From: Caenorhabditis remanei
Taxonomy: Eukaryota > Nematoda > Chromadorea > Rhabditida > Rhabditidae
Reading direction: 5' to 3'
Assembly: GCF_010183535.1 (NCBI RefSeq)
Contig: NC_071332.1
Coordinates: forward strand, 2,356,001 to 2,420,000
Length of the DNA stretch: 64,000 nucleotides
Position numbers and translations under genes: made by a program. Positions 1-10,000 of this stretch are shown here, piece by piece; the stretch's first letter is position 1; every line of letters starts with the position of its first letter. Under the pieces are notes generated by a model that saw nothing but the letters and a program-made list of their open reading frames with translations, was not told the DNA's origin and ran no database searches.

Positions 1-2
1 TC

Positions 3-1766
3 AGTACTGGCGCTAGTCGATCGGTTTCGGTGGAGACATCTGAGGAATCCACGGAAGACAATGTATTGGATATGTCATCGATTGATAAATATCTGCAATA
101 TATCAATGAGGAGGAGCATGAAGTCTCGGTGGATGATCTACCGGATTTCGCATCGAAAAAGTGAGCGAAATCGGGAAATTTTCATACTTGGCGCGTAGGT
201 CGCTAAAAACCGAATGTTATGGGCTGAAAAATATACCAAAATGTAGATCTCGGCGAGTTCTATGACTCTAATACAACACGGGCCGGATGACGAGCCGGTA
301 ATGTGCTTCGGGCCGGGGAAAAGTGCAAAATGGCAAAAAAGCCATTCTAGCCGATCCGCCACCGGCCCGTATTTGGTCACAGACATAGAATTCGCCGAGA
401 ACTCGCGGTTTTTCTCTTTTTTTTTTACTTAATTTCGATCAAAAAATGCACAATTTCGCTCTTTTTTATGCATTTTTCAACCGAATTTTCCGGAAATTTC
501 CAATTTTTTTCAGATTTTATAAACGAAAAGCTCGTATTTCCAAGAATTTCAATAGATTTTCGTATGAAAAAGAGCTGGAAACCTTTATTTTTAATTGGTT
601 TTTTGTAGTTTTCACTCAATTTTGTCTGTAAAATTCACATTTTCTCATTTCTATGCATTTTTCAGCCGATTTTTCCGGATTTTGAGCGAAAAATTTCCGA
701 TTTTGAGCGAAAAACTAGAACTTCCAAAAATTTCAGTGGATGTTTGTCTGGAAAAGTAGTTTTTTGCAGTTTTCACTCGATTTTAACCGAAAATGCACAA
801 TTTTGTCATTTCTATGCATATTTTAGCTGATTTTCTCGGAAATTTTCGATTTTTCGAGTTTTAAAACCCGAATTACTAAGAATGTGTCAAAAACGCGAAA
901 ATTGGCAAACAAGCACTACCGCCTTCCGGTTCGGATTTGGTCACATACATATTAGCACGGCATGCTTCTTACAACCGCGCTCCACCGAAATGTCCTTGAA
1001 AAATGTATCTTTTTCTCTAAGTCTCTCAATTTCGCACACTATTTTCTTCGGTTTCGGTAGAGCGCGGTTGTAAGAAGCGTGTCACGCTAATAGAACTCGC
1101 CGAGATCTACATTTTGGTATATTTTTCAGATCATAACATTGAGTTTTAAGCGAGCTATGACAATTTCAAAGAAGGATAACCCATATAATTGAAAATTTTC
1201 TTTTTTCCAGAAATGTGTACGGTACCAGTTTCAATGTCCGCACCGGGAACATCTCTCGCCCACCGCGATTCGAATTCGCTCGTCGTGACGATCGCTGGAT
1301 CAATTCTTGTAAAGTGTTGACTTATGAGAACGATAAACCACTCAATGAATTGCTGACTCTCGGGAAGAAAGTGCCCACCGTGAAGCGTGGAATGACTATC
1401 AATTCCACCTGCAAATTCACAGACGTCCATTGTCGCAGCGCCCAGGAAATGGCTGAAATGGAGACTCACGATATCCAACAAATCATTCGAGACGCGTTCA
1501 ACGCTCAACGTCTTGCTGTAATTCTGTTTGGAGTCGAAAAAGACGGAAAAGTGACTGGATGTGTGTTGAATGCGGGGAAACAGGACAATCTACGTCTCGC
1601 TTTGGATACGGCGGTGCAGACGGAGTTCGTGCCACCGATTGAGAACATTTTGGACGCGATCGATGTGCAATTCTTGCCGGTGGACGGTGTGGAGAACACG
1701 TTTTTGATTGTGATTCGAATTAAGCAGCTCCGCAATCAGAAATATCGATTGGAATCTTCAGTTTGA
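3..1766 (+). CDS. Schlafen AlbA_2-like domain protein, 3' part
   Basis: Two in-frame exons are visible: 3-160 (5' end outside or at the window edge) and 1211-1766, joined by a GTGAGC donor and a TTTTTTCCAG acceptor with matching phase; TGA at 1764. The visible 237 residues begin with an acidic, Ser-rich stretch, followed by a region resembling the Schlafen AlbA_2 fold (ILFGVEKDGKVTGC followed by VQFLPVDG). Nematode Schlafen-like proteins of this type include subunits of the enzyme that trims piRNA precursors; that link is family-level only. The usual acidic motif near 'EFK' reads STCKFTDV here, so a nuclease site cannot be claimed. The 1050-bp intron is filled with repeats. Family assignment is tentative; exon structure is firmer. 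Confidence 0.6.
195..1165. repeat. Interrupted foldback element with ATACCAAAATG arms
   Basis: The left arm (about 220-270: AAATATACCAAAATGTAGAT, then GGCGAGTTCTATG) is mirrored by the right arm at 1090-1140. Between them lie units of the dispersed 'CAATTTTGTCATTTTTATGC' repeat (440-860) and a TA-flanked MITE (951-1093). The same arms recur at 33850-34040 and 45670-45925. The whole lies in the intron of the Schlafen-like gene. Confidence 0.6.
951..1093. mobile_element. TA-flanked foldback MITE (family A)
   Basis: Inverted arms read TTAGCACGGC..CTTACAACCGCGCTCCACCG and back, around a centre containing CTCTTTTTCTCTAAGTCTCTC and AATTTCGCACAC. The outer ends abut TA, as in Tc1/mariner-type MITEs. 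This is the reference copy of the commonest family in the window; no transposase is encoded. Confidence 0.75.
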
Positions 1767-1911
1767 TTGCATCTTTTAGTTTTATTGTTCTGTTATTGTT
1801 GCATAAATTTTAATTTATTTTTTATTTTTTTTCGGAAAAATTGTATTTTTTCAATTTATTTTGTCAAAAAACCCTCCGATCCCCTTTCAAATGCTCCCCA
1901 TCACTCCAAAC

Positions 1912-2648
1912 CAGTGTGAATTTCCGGAAAATTTACCGATAAATTTACCGGTAAATTTACCGGTAAATTTACCGGAAAATTACCGGTAAATTTACCGGTA
2001 AAATTTTCCGGTAAATTTCCGGTAAATTACCGGTAAATTTTCCGGTAAATTTATCGGTAAATTTTCCGGTAAATTATCGGTAAATATTTACCGGTAATTT
2101 ACCGGTAAATTTTTACCAAAAAAATTTACCGAAACGCCCATTTACCGGTAAATTACCGGTAAATGAAATGAAATTAATATTTTTGGATTTATTTTTACGT
2201 GTGAAAAATTCCAAATATTTTTACACGTCATCTGACCTTTCACGCGCCCTGTTTAATTTATCGCCGGAATTTACCGGTAAATTTACCGGTTTTACCGAAT
2301 TTACCGGTAAATTTTCGGTAAATTTCAACTAGATTTACCGGTAAATTACCGGTAAATTCGGTAAATACCGGAAATTTACCGGTAAATTTTCGGTAAATTT
2401 TTACCGGTAAATTACCGGAAAGCATACTTGTCACGGGCCGGGCCGGGCCGGGCCCGCTAAAAAAATCTTCCGGGCCGGCCCGTCAAAATATTGAAAAAAA
2501 AGCTTGCTGCGGGCCCTGCGGGCCGGCCCGGGCCCTGAAATTTTCAGAGGGCCCGGCCCGGCCCGGCCCGGCCCGGCCCGGCCCGTGATTTGACAAGTAT
2601 GCCGGAAAGCGCATTTACCGGAAAGTAATTATCGGTAAGCACACACTG
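1912..2648. mobile_element. hAT-like non-autonomous element made of TTACCGGTAAA repeats
   Basis: Ends are CAGTGTG (1912) and CACACTG (2648), flanked by an exact 8-bp duplication CTCCAAAC at 1904-1911 and 2649-2656. An 8-bp duplication with CAGTG-type ends is the hAT superfamily signature. The interior is dozens of TTACCGGTAAATTT variants, each self-complementary, and carries an inserted GGCC-type element. No coding capacity. Confidence 0.8.
2423..2601. mobile_element. hAT-like GGGCCGGGCC element nested in the previous one
   Basis: Ends CATACTTGTCA and TGACAAGTATG, flanked by CCGGAAAG at 2415-2422 and 2602-2609 (exact 8 bp). The interior is alternating GGGCC/GGCCC runs that fold on themselves. 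It interrupts the TTACCGG array, so it is the younger insertion. Confidence 0.8.
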
Positions 2649-2656
2649 CTCCAAAC

Positions 2657-3470
2657 TATCCATTTTCAGCCGATTTTTCCAGAAAATTCCAATTTTTGAC
2701 ATATTTTACGGGCGGAAAAACTCGAATTTCCAAGAAATTTTGTCTGAAAAGGACGAAAAGTAGTTTTTTGGCAGTTTTTCCTGAAATTAAACCCATTTTT
2801 CAGTTGATTTTTCCGGACAACTTCTGGAAACTTTATGAGCGAAAAACTCTTTTTCGAATTTTCAAGAATTTCAGCAGATTTTTGTGTGGAAAAGGTGTTT
2901 TTTTCGCAGTTTTCATTCAATTTCCACCGAAAAATGCACAATTTTGTCATTTTTATGCATTTTTAGCCGTATTTTTCGTGGAAAACACTGGGAAATTTGA
3001 TTTTTTTTTCCAATTTTTAGATATTTCATAAGCGAAAAGCTCGAATTTCAAAAAATTTCAGCGGATTTTCGTCTGGAAAAGCTGTTTTTCCGTTTTTCGC
3101 AGTTTTCATTCAATTCTCACCGAAAAAAGGCACAATTTTGTCATTTTTATGCATTTTTTACCCATTTATTCCAGAAATTTCCGATTTTTTGAGTAAAAAA
3201 CCCGAATTTTGAAAAATTTGATTAGATATTGGTCTGGAAAAGCCGTTTTTTCGCAGTTTTCATTCAATTCTCACCGAAAAAAGGCACAATTTTGTCGTTT
3301 TTATGCATTTTCGAGAATTTTCGACCGAAAACCGGTTCAAAAAAGTTAATTTTTCACGTTTTTTTTCGCCGATTCATTTGAAAAATCACCAAAATTTCCA
3401 CTTTTTGCTGTCAAAAAATCGATTTTTTCCAGTTTTTATTGTATTTTTTTCAATTTACTGTGTCTATTAA
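2657..3470. repeat. Degenerate tandem units of a ~150-200 bp AT-rich repeat
   Basis: About four diverged units containing CAGTTTTCATTCAATTTTC, then ATGCACAATTTTGTCATTT, then a CGATTTTTCC..AAATTTCC block, then TTTCAGCGGATTTTCGTCTG. The same unit occurs at 440-860, 5640-6500 and 8450-8640. It fills the gap between the Schlafen-like gene and the exonuclease gene; no coding signal is seen. Confidence 0.6.
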
Positions 3471-3478
3471 CCTCTCAG

Positions 3479-6400
3479 ATGCTCCCCCGAAAATGCACAA
3501 TTCGTTTCGGCACCTCCATCACTCCAAACTTCGCGAAACTCATCGACGCCGTGCCTCCAACCGATTCAGACTTCACTAACTCAACACTCCATCCCACCAC
3601 CACATCCTCCAGAATCTCCGAGGCTCCAGAGCTCTCAAAACTCAGAAGACCCTCACTATCCGCTATTTTATCAGCGATTAGTGATCAAAAAACACTTTAT
3701 TTATGGCAAAAAGCGAAAATCGATGAGATGGGATTGAGCGCTTTCAAGGCTTATATGACGGATAGAATGGCGTTGGGAACAAGAACTCACACAAAAGTTG
3801 AAGAAATGCTGAAAATTGGGCATAATGAGAAGGAATTGACTGAAATTGTGCGTTTTTTTCGCCAAAAAATCGAAAAAAATCCATTTTTTCACCAATAAAT
3901 GAGCTGAAATTGACTAAAATTGTACATTTTTTTGAAAAAAATTAATTTTTTCACCAAAAAATGAGCTGAAATTGGCGGAAATTGGCTGAAACTTTGCGTT
4001 TTTTTTTTTAATAATCGAGTTTTTCGATTTTAGGCCAAAAAATTAGCAGAAATGCCAAAAAGAGCTGAAATTGACTGAAATTGCACTTTTTTGAGTAAAA
4101 TATCTTCTTTTTTTTCGATTTTTCGCCAAAAAATTAGCAGATATCGGCAGAAATTGACTGAAATTGTACGTTTTTTTTCGCCAAAAAATCGAAAAAATCC
4201 ATTTTTTCACCAAAAAATGAGCTGAAATTGACGGAAATAGTACATTTTTTTGAAAAAATATTTTTTTGCCAATAAAAATGAGGATAATCAGCAGAAATTG
4301 GTGGAAATTGTGCATTTTTTTGAAAAAATATTTTTTTGCCAATAAAAATGAGCTGAAATTGACTTGAATTGTGCAATTTTTTGAAAAAAAAACCGTTTTT
4401 TCGCCAAAAAATTAGCAGAAATTGTCTGAAATTGTTCGTTTTTTTCGCCAAAAAATCGAAAAAAATCCTTTTTTTCGCCAAAAAAATTAGCAGAAATTGG
4501 CAGGAAATGTGCGTTTTTTTGGAATTTTTTGTTAAAAAAAGAGCATAATGAGCAGAAATTGACTGAAATTGTGCGTTTTTCAAAAGAAAACGAGCTTAAA
4601 TTGGCTGAAATTGAACATTTTTTGAAAAAAAAAACAAATTTTTTCGATTTTTTGCCAAAAAATTAGCAGAACATTGCTGAAATTGTGCATTTTTATGAAA
4701 AAATCCATTTTTTCCCAACAAAATGAGCTGAAATTTTCTGAAATTGTGCATCTTTTTGAAATAAAATCCATTTTTTGCCAATAAAAATGAGAATAATCAG
4801 CAGAAATTGGCGGAAATTGTGCGATTTTTTTTGAAAAAAATATTTTTTGCCAATAAAAATGAGCATAATGAGCAGAAATTGGCTGAAATTGACTGAAATT
4901 GCACGTTTTTTGAATAAAATATCTTTTTTTTTTCGATTTTTCGCCAAAAAAACAAGCAGAAATTGGCGGAAATTGGCTGAAATTGTGTGTTTTTTGAAAA
5001 AATAATCAATTTTTTCGATTTTTTCGCCAAAAGATGAGCTGAAATGCCGAAAAAAGAGCTGAAATTGACTGAAATTGCACGTTTTTTGAATAAAATATCT
5101 TTTTTTTTTGATTTTTCGCCAAAAAAAATGAGCTGAAATTGGCTGAAATTGTGCATTTTTTGAAAAAAAAAACCGTTTTTCGCCAAAAAATGAGCTGAAA
5201 TTGGAGCAAATTGTGCATTTTTTGAAAAAAAAATCAAAAAAAAAATAGAAAAATCCGAATTTCAGATCGATGCGGAGAAGAATTTGGCGATAAGAAACTA
5301 CATGAAAAGCGCGTTTCCCGTGATTCTGAAAATTCAGAATCCGGAAATTTCGATTTGCGAAAAACGAGTCCGACACCCTCTGCTAGCCTATCAAGGACGA
5401 TTCGATGCCGTCGTCAAGTGGAAGTACGGCGATTCCAGATTTTTCTGGAAAAATCTGGAAATTTTTTTTATTTAGAAATTAAAAAAAAAAATTTCAGCGA
5501 CAACTGGACAATTCTCGACTGGAAAACTGCACCGGCGCGATCTTCTTTCAGTCAGCAACGGGAGGAGAGGTAGACAAGGCCACGCCCACTTTTTGGAGCA
5601 ATTTTCTGGAAATTTCGATTGGAAAACGACGAAAAATTATAAAAATTGCGGAAAATCTGGAAAAATACTCATTTTTCTTTAGTTTTTCGCAGTTTTCACT
5701 GACCTTTGAACCGAAAATTGCAAATTTTTTTCAATTAAAACTCGAATTTCCAAAAAATTCAGTGGATTTTTATCTGAAACAGCTGAAAAATCTCATTTTT
5801 CACCGAATAAATGCACAATTTTGTCATTTCTACGCATTTTTAGCCGATTTCTCCGGAAATTTCCAATTTTTTGACTGAAAACTCGAATTTTCTTACATTT
5901 CAGCGAATTTTCGTCTGGAAAATCTGAAAAAACACTCATTTTAATCAGATTTTTTGCAGTTTTACTCAATTTTGACCAAAAAATGCGAAAAATTACTATT
6001 TTTTGCATTTTTCATCCGATTTTTCCGGAAATTTTCAATTTTTTGAAATAAAAACTATTTTTTTTGTGAAAATTTCAGCGAATTTTTGTCTGAAACAGCT
6101 GAAAACCCCCTATTAGAATTGGTTTTTCGCAGTTTTCACTCAATTTTCACCGAAAAAATGCACAATTTTGTCATTTTTACGCATTTTTCATCCGATTTTT
6201 CCGGAAATTTTCAATTTTTTGAAATAAAAACTTTTTTTTTTGTGAAAATTTCAGCGAATTTTTGTCTGGAAAATCTGAAAAAACACTCATTTTAATCAGA
6301 TTTTTTGCAGTTTTACTCAATTTTGACCAAAAAAATGCGAAAAATTACTATTTTTTGCATTTTTCAGTCGATTTTTTAGATTTTATGAGCAAAAAACTCG

Positions 6401-6937
6401 AATTTCCCTGAATTTTAGCGGATTATTTTGTCTGAAAAAGCTGGAAAAAACTCATTTTTTCAGTAGTTTTTTTTGCAATTTTTAACCCAATTTTGACAGG
6501 GAAAGTTCACAATTTTCCGATTTTTTGATTGAAATCATTGAAAAATCAGTTTTTTCTGGCGAATAACTCATTTTTCACGATTTTTTTCGATTTGTCACCC
6601 ATTTTTAGCTTTTTCAGCCTCTCCTACGCCAGCTACGTCCGCCAACTCGCCGCCTACGCATCCGCCTATAACTATGATGTTCGATTCGAGGATTTGCCTA
6701 TCGTTAGTCCAAATTTCATCCAATTTTCCTCCAAAAAAACATCATAAATTCCAGGCAAAACAGGGTCTTCTCGTCAGCCTAAAAGAAGACGGCGCGCCAG
6801 CAGAACTCTATCAGATTCCAGAAGAAGAGATGGAGAATACGTTGAGTGATGTGAAGGAGAAGTTGAGGGAATTCTGGAGCAAAGTGACGTCATCGAAAGG
6901 AACGAATATCGATTTTGCCTATAAACCGCCCATTTAA
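3479..6937 (+). CDS. mgme-1: MGME1-like mitochondrial DNA exonuclease (PD-(D/E)XK)
   Basis: Five phase-consistent exons: 3479-3847, 5266-5423, 5498-5569, 6618-6702, 6755-6937; 288 residues. MGME1 is a RecB-type single-strand exonuclease that processes flaps and linear ends of mitochondrial DNA. Family features seen: an ISDQKTLYLWQ..GTRTHTKVEEML helix pair with a conserved His, then GRFDAVVKW..WTILDWKTA, which supplies the two acidic residues and Lys of the D-(D/E)XK site, then a Tyr/Gln-rich LSYASYVRQLAAYA helix. The basic N-terminus (MLPRKCTIRF) suits a mitochondrial presequence. ATG directly follows a CTCTCAG acceptor, indicating trans-splicing or an upstream exon. It converges on the RMD gene with 128 bp between stop codons. 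The worm symbol is inferred from the human family name. Confidence 0.85.
3900..5245. repeat. Minisatellite filling intron 1 of the MGME1-like gene
   Basis: Some 20 head-to-tail copies of a roughly 60-75 bp unit with GAGCTGAAATTGACTGAAAT, then TTTTTTGAAAAAA, then CGCCAAAAAATTAGCAGAAA. The start resembles the exon 1/intron 1 junction itself (GAATTGACTGAAATTGTGCG), so the array probably grew from the 5' splice-site region. Many frames stay open through it, which is an artefact of the repeat. Confidence 0.8.
5620..6520. repeat. Tandem AT-rich ~170-bp units in intron 3 of the MGME1-like gene
   Basis: At least four units with ATGCACAATTTTGTCATTT, CGATTTTTCCGGAAATTT and TTTCAGCGAATTTTTGTCTG. Two neighbouring units (5960-6110 and 6140-6290) are nearly identical, showing recent tandem duplication. 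Confidence 0.65.
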
Positions 6938-7065
6938 TTTCACTGTTTTATGTTGTTGCTTATTACAAAATGCAAAAGAATTCAAGGGTGGAAAGTGGGA
7001 AAGAAGAGAAGAAAAGATTACATAAATACAACAGAAATAGGGGAAGAAAACCCGAAATGCACAAT

Positions 7066-10000
7066 TTAACATTTTCCAAACAAAGTCTTGGCTTCGGCGA
7101 GCAACTCCTTCTCATTATCGTTGGCAGCGGTGTGTCTGAGTGCCTGCTCGAAGTACGGCTTGGCAGCGGCCTTGTCTCCCTTCTCATAGTAAGCTTTTCC
7201 CAGGTACACAGTATTCTCGATCCAAAGAGAGTTGATGTCGAAAGCCGCTTTGAAGTCAGCGATGGCCTCGTCGACTGTGGCAGTTGGTGGCTCCGAGTAG
7301 AGGAACGAAGCGGCTTTGCGTTCCAACCAAGAGAGATTGGCGACAGAGAGCGCCCAACGACCACGGAGATGGAGGAGAGCGTCCTCTTTTGGCTGGATGG
7401 AGATGGCACGGTCGAGGTATTCCTGCAAAGAAATTTATAGAAAAATTACAACTTTTCACTCTGAAATCAATATTAGCCAAGCATTTGTATTACAACTGCG
7501 CTCCATCGCAAACGAGAGAGTATCGGTGAGAGAGACGCAGAGTTTTTTAGTTTTTTTTCTGGCGTCGACTCACATTTTCACAGTTTCTGGCCTATTTTCG
7601 CTATTTTCCATTATTTTTCAGTAAATTTTCATGAAAAATAGCGAAAATAGGCCAAAAACTGTGAAAAACTGAGTCGGCGCCAGAAAAAAAACTAAAAAAC
7701 TCTGCGTCTCTCGCCGATACTCCCTCGTTTGCGGTGGAGCGCGGTTGTAAGAACTGTGCTGAGCTTATACCTTGCAATGCTTTCCCTCCTCAATTTTCTC
7801 CTTGGTTCCGAGGAACTCTGCAGACTTCCCAGACATCAAAGCAGCCCATCTTGCCGCCAAAAAGTTGTTCGAATCGAGATTCCACGCCTCGACAGCGTAC
7901 TTCTTTCCCTCGAGGATGATATCCTTTCTCTTGTTCTTCTCGACACGATTTCCGATTTCGTTGCAGAATTTCGCAAGACGCCAGAGGATATCGATAGACT
8001 TCTCGCCGGCGTCGTAGCGCTGAAAATACGATTTTTCCAACTGAAATTTCAAAAAAAAATCGATAAATACCTTCTTCAACTCGTCGTATCCCTCTTGGAC
8101 ACGATCGGTGCCGAAAAGTTTGTCCAGCTCTTCGAATGACATGATTGATGATTGAGTCTGAAAATGTGTATTATAGAGAAGAGAATATAAAGTTCTTATC
8201 GCCCGAAAATTGTTTCTGCGCTGAAAATCGAAAATTCGTATCAAAAATGGCAAAGAAAGAAAGCGAGAACAGCGTTGTTGATTCATACGAGGCGAGAGAG
8301 TGGTGCCAGTGAGAGGGCGCAGAGATGGAGACGATGTTTTTGGCGTAGGCTACACGGAAAGTTCGCAAACAAACGAAACGGGGACCAGGGAGAGCAGAAA
8401 TTTCGATGAGTCATCAGAAAAAATTGAAAATTTCAAGAATTCATCGGTTAAAAGCCGGAAAATTTAAGCGCTTTTGGAGAAAAAATCACATTTTTCCGGA
8501 AATTTCCGATTTTTGAGTAAATGAACTCGAATTTCCAAGAATTTCAGTGGATTTTTACCTGAAAATGTTGGAAAAAACTCATTTTTCTGTAGTTTTTTCG
8601 CAGTTTTAGCCTAATTTTGACCGTAAAAACGCTTTCTGAAAAACACCGATAATTTTGGGTCAAAACTGATAGAAATTTGATATTTCTAGGTTGGAAACCA
8701 TATTTACTGTTTGTTCTACATGTTTTTCTAACAAAAATCCGGGAAATTCACTTTAAAAACACGGAAAATCGCGCCAGAAAATAACCAAAAATCATCAAAC
8801 ACGGTGATTTTTTCGGAACCAGCTAGTAGGTAGCGCTAAAAAAAGTTCGGCCGCAGTGTAAAATAAAATGGGCGGAGCCTTGATGCAAGCTTGGCACGCG
8901 GTTTTTGCAACTGCGGCACTCGTTTGGCTCTGCGTCTCTCTTCTCTCGCACGTGCAGGTAGAGCGCGTTCGAAAATGGAATAATTTTTTACACTGTATTG
9001 AATGTCAAGAAAAGTGAATGGCCGATTAAACTGTGAAACTGAAGACAGTATAGCATGAGACTTATTGTTAAAAATTCTCCATTCCTTTCTTTAGGGTAAT
9101 TTTAATTCGATTTGGGGGAAATTTAATTAAATTTTTAGAAAATTGAAGCCAAAGTTGAGGGTCTAGAAATTTCAACGGTGCAGTAGAGCGGGTTTGCTCG
9201 CGGCCGCCAATGTGATGGCATAGAAATCAAACCAAGTGGTTCCGAGAAAATCACCGTGATCAAAAATCTAGAGTCCGCAATTTGACGTGATGGTGTTTGC
9301 GGAGAATGCATTTGATTTGACGACAAACTACCGTAACCCGGGCGATTCAATTTCAGTTTTGGGCGGCGGAAAAGCGGGTTTTCATGATTTTTTAGATCAA
9401 ATCCGGTCAAAATTGGGTGAAAACTGCGAAAAAAACTGCTGAAAAATGAGTTTTTCCAGCTTTTCCTAACAAAAATCTGCTGAAATTCTTAGAAATTCGA
9501 GTTTTTCGCTCAAAAATCTCAAAAATTGGAAACAATCAAAAACTTTAGTTATTTTCACCAGTTTCGCTGCTGAAAATTATCAAAACTCTATGAAAAAACC
9601 GTTTTATACCAATTTCACCCTGTAAAGTACAGATAATACTACATTTTTCGGGAGGAATCAATGTATAAAGTGCGTTTTTTCCTTTATTTTCAAATCGGAA
9701 AAGCGAGAAAACTGACCTGACTGTCGACCGGTTTCGTGTCACCGTACGAGCGATCGTCCGTGTACCTGCAACAGTGTTTTTCGGGAATTTTCTTTTTTCG
9801 ATTAGGATCTGTTCCCATTGAAAACTTACCTTGCGTTGCATAGCGAAAACGCCAGAATAATAGCGAGCGGAACCAGAACCAGTGATCTCATTTTTAAAAG
9901 TGAGTGAAATACCAGAAACTAAAGAGAATTCACAGACGTTTTCTGAGGGGAAAGAGCGGCGAAAAGTGTAAAGTTGGGACGAGAAGAGCAGATGATCGGA

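Noticed and set aside
3701..5237. Long overlapping minus-strand ORFs rich in Phe, Asn and Lys
   Set aside because: They read through the intron minisatellite; period and composition explain the open frames.
7066..8142. Treating the 3' exons as a complete 225-residue RMD-1 gene separate from the upstream exons
   Set aside because: Exons at 9717-11348 join it in phase and encode the linker expected for RMDN2/3-type proteins; the short form is kept as a possible isoform.
9545..9841. 98-residue minus-strand ORF ([11 protein letters not shown])
   Set aside because: It overlaps two RMD exons in the wrong frame; no domain seen.
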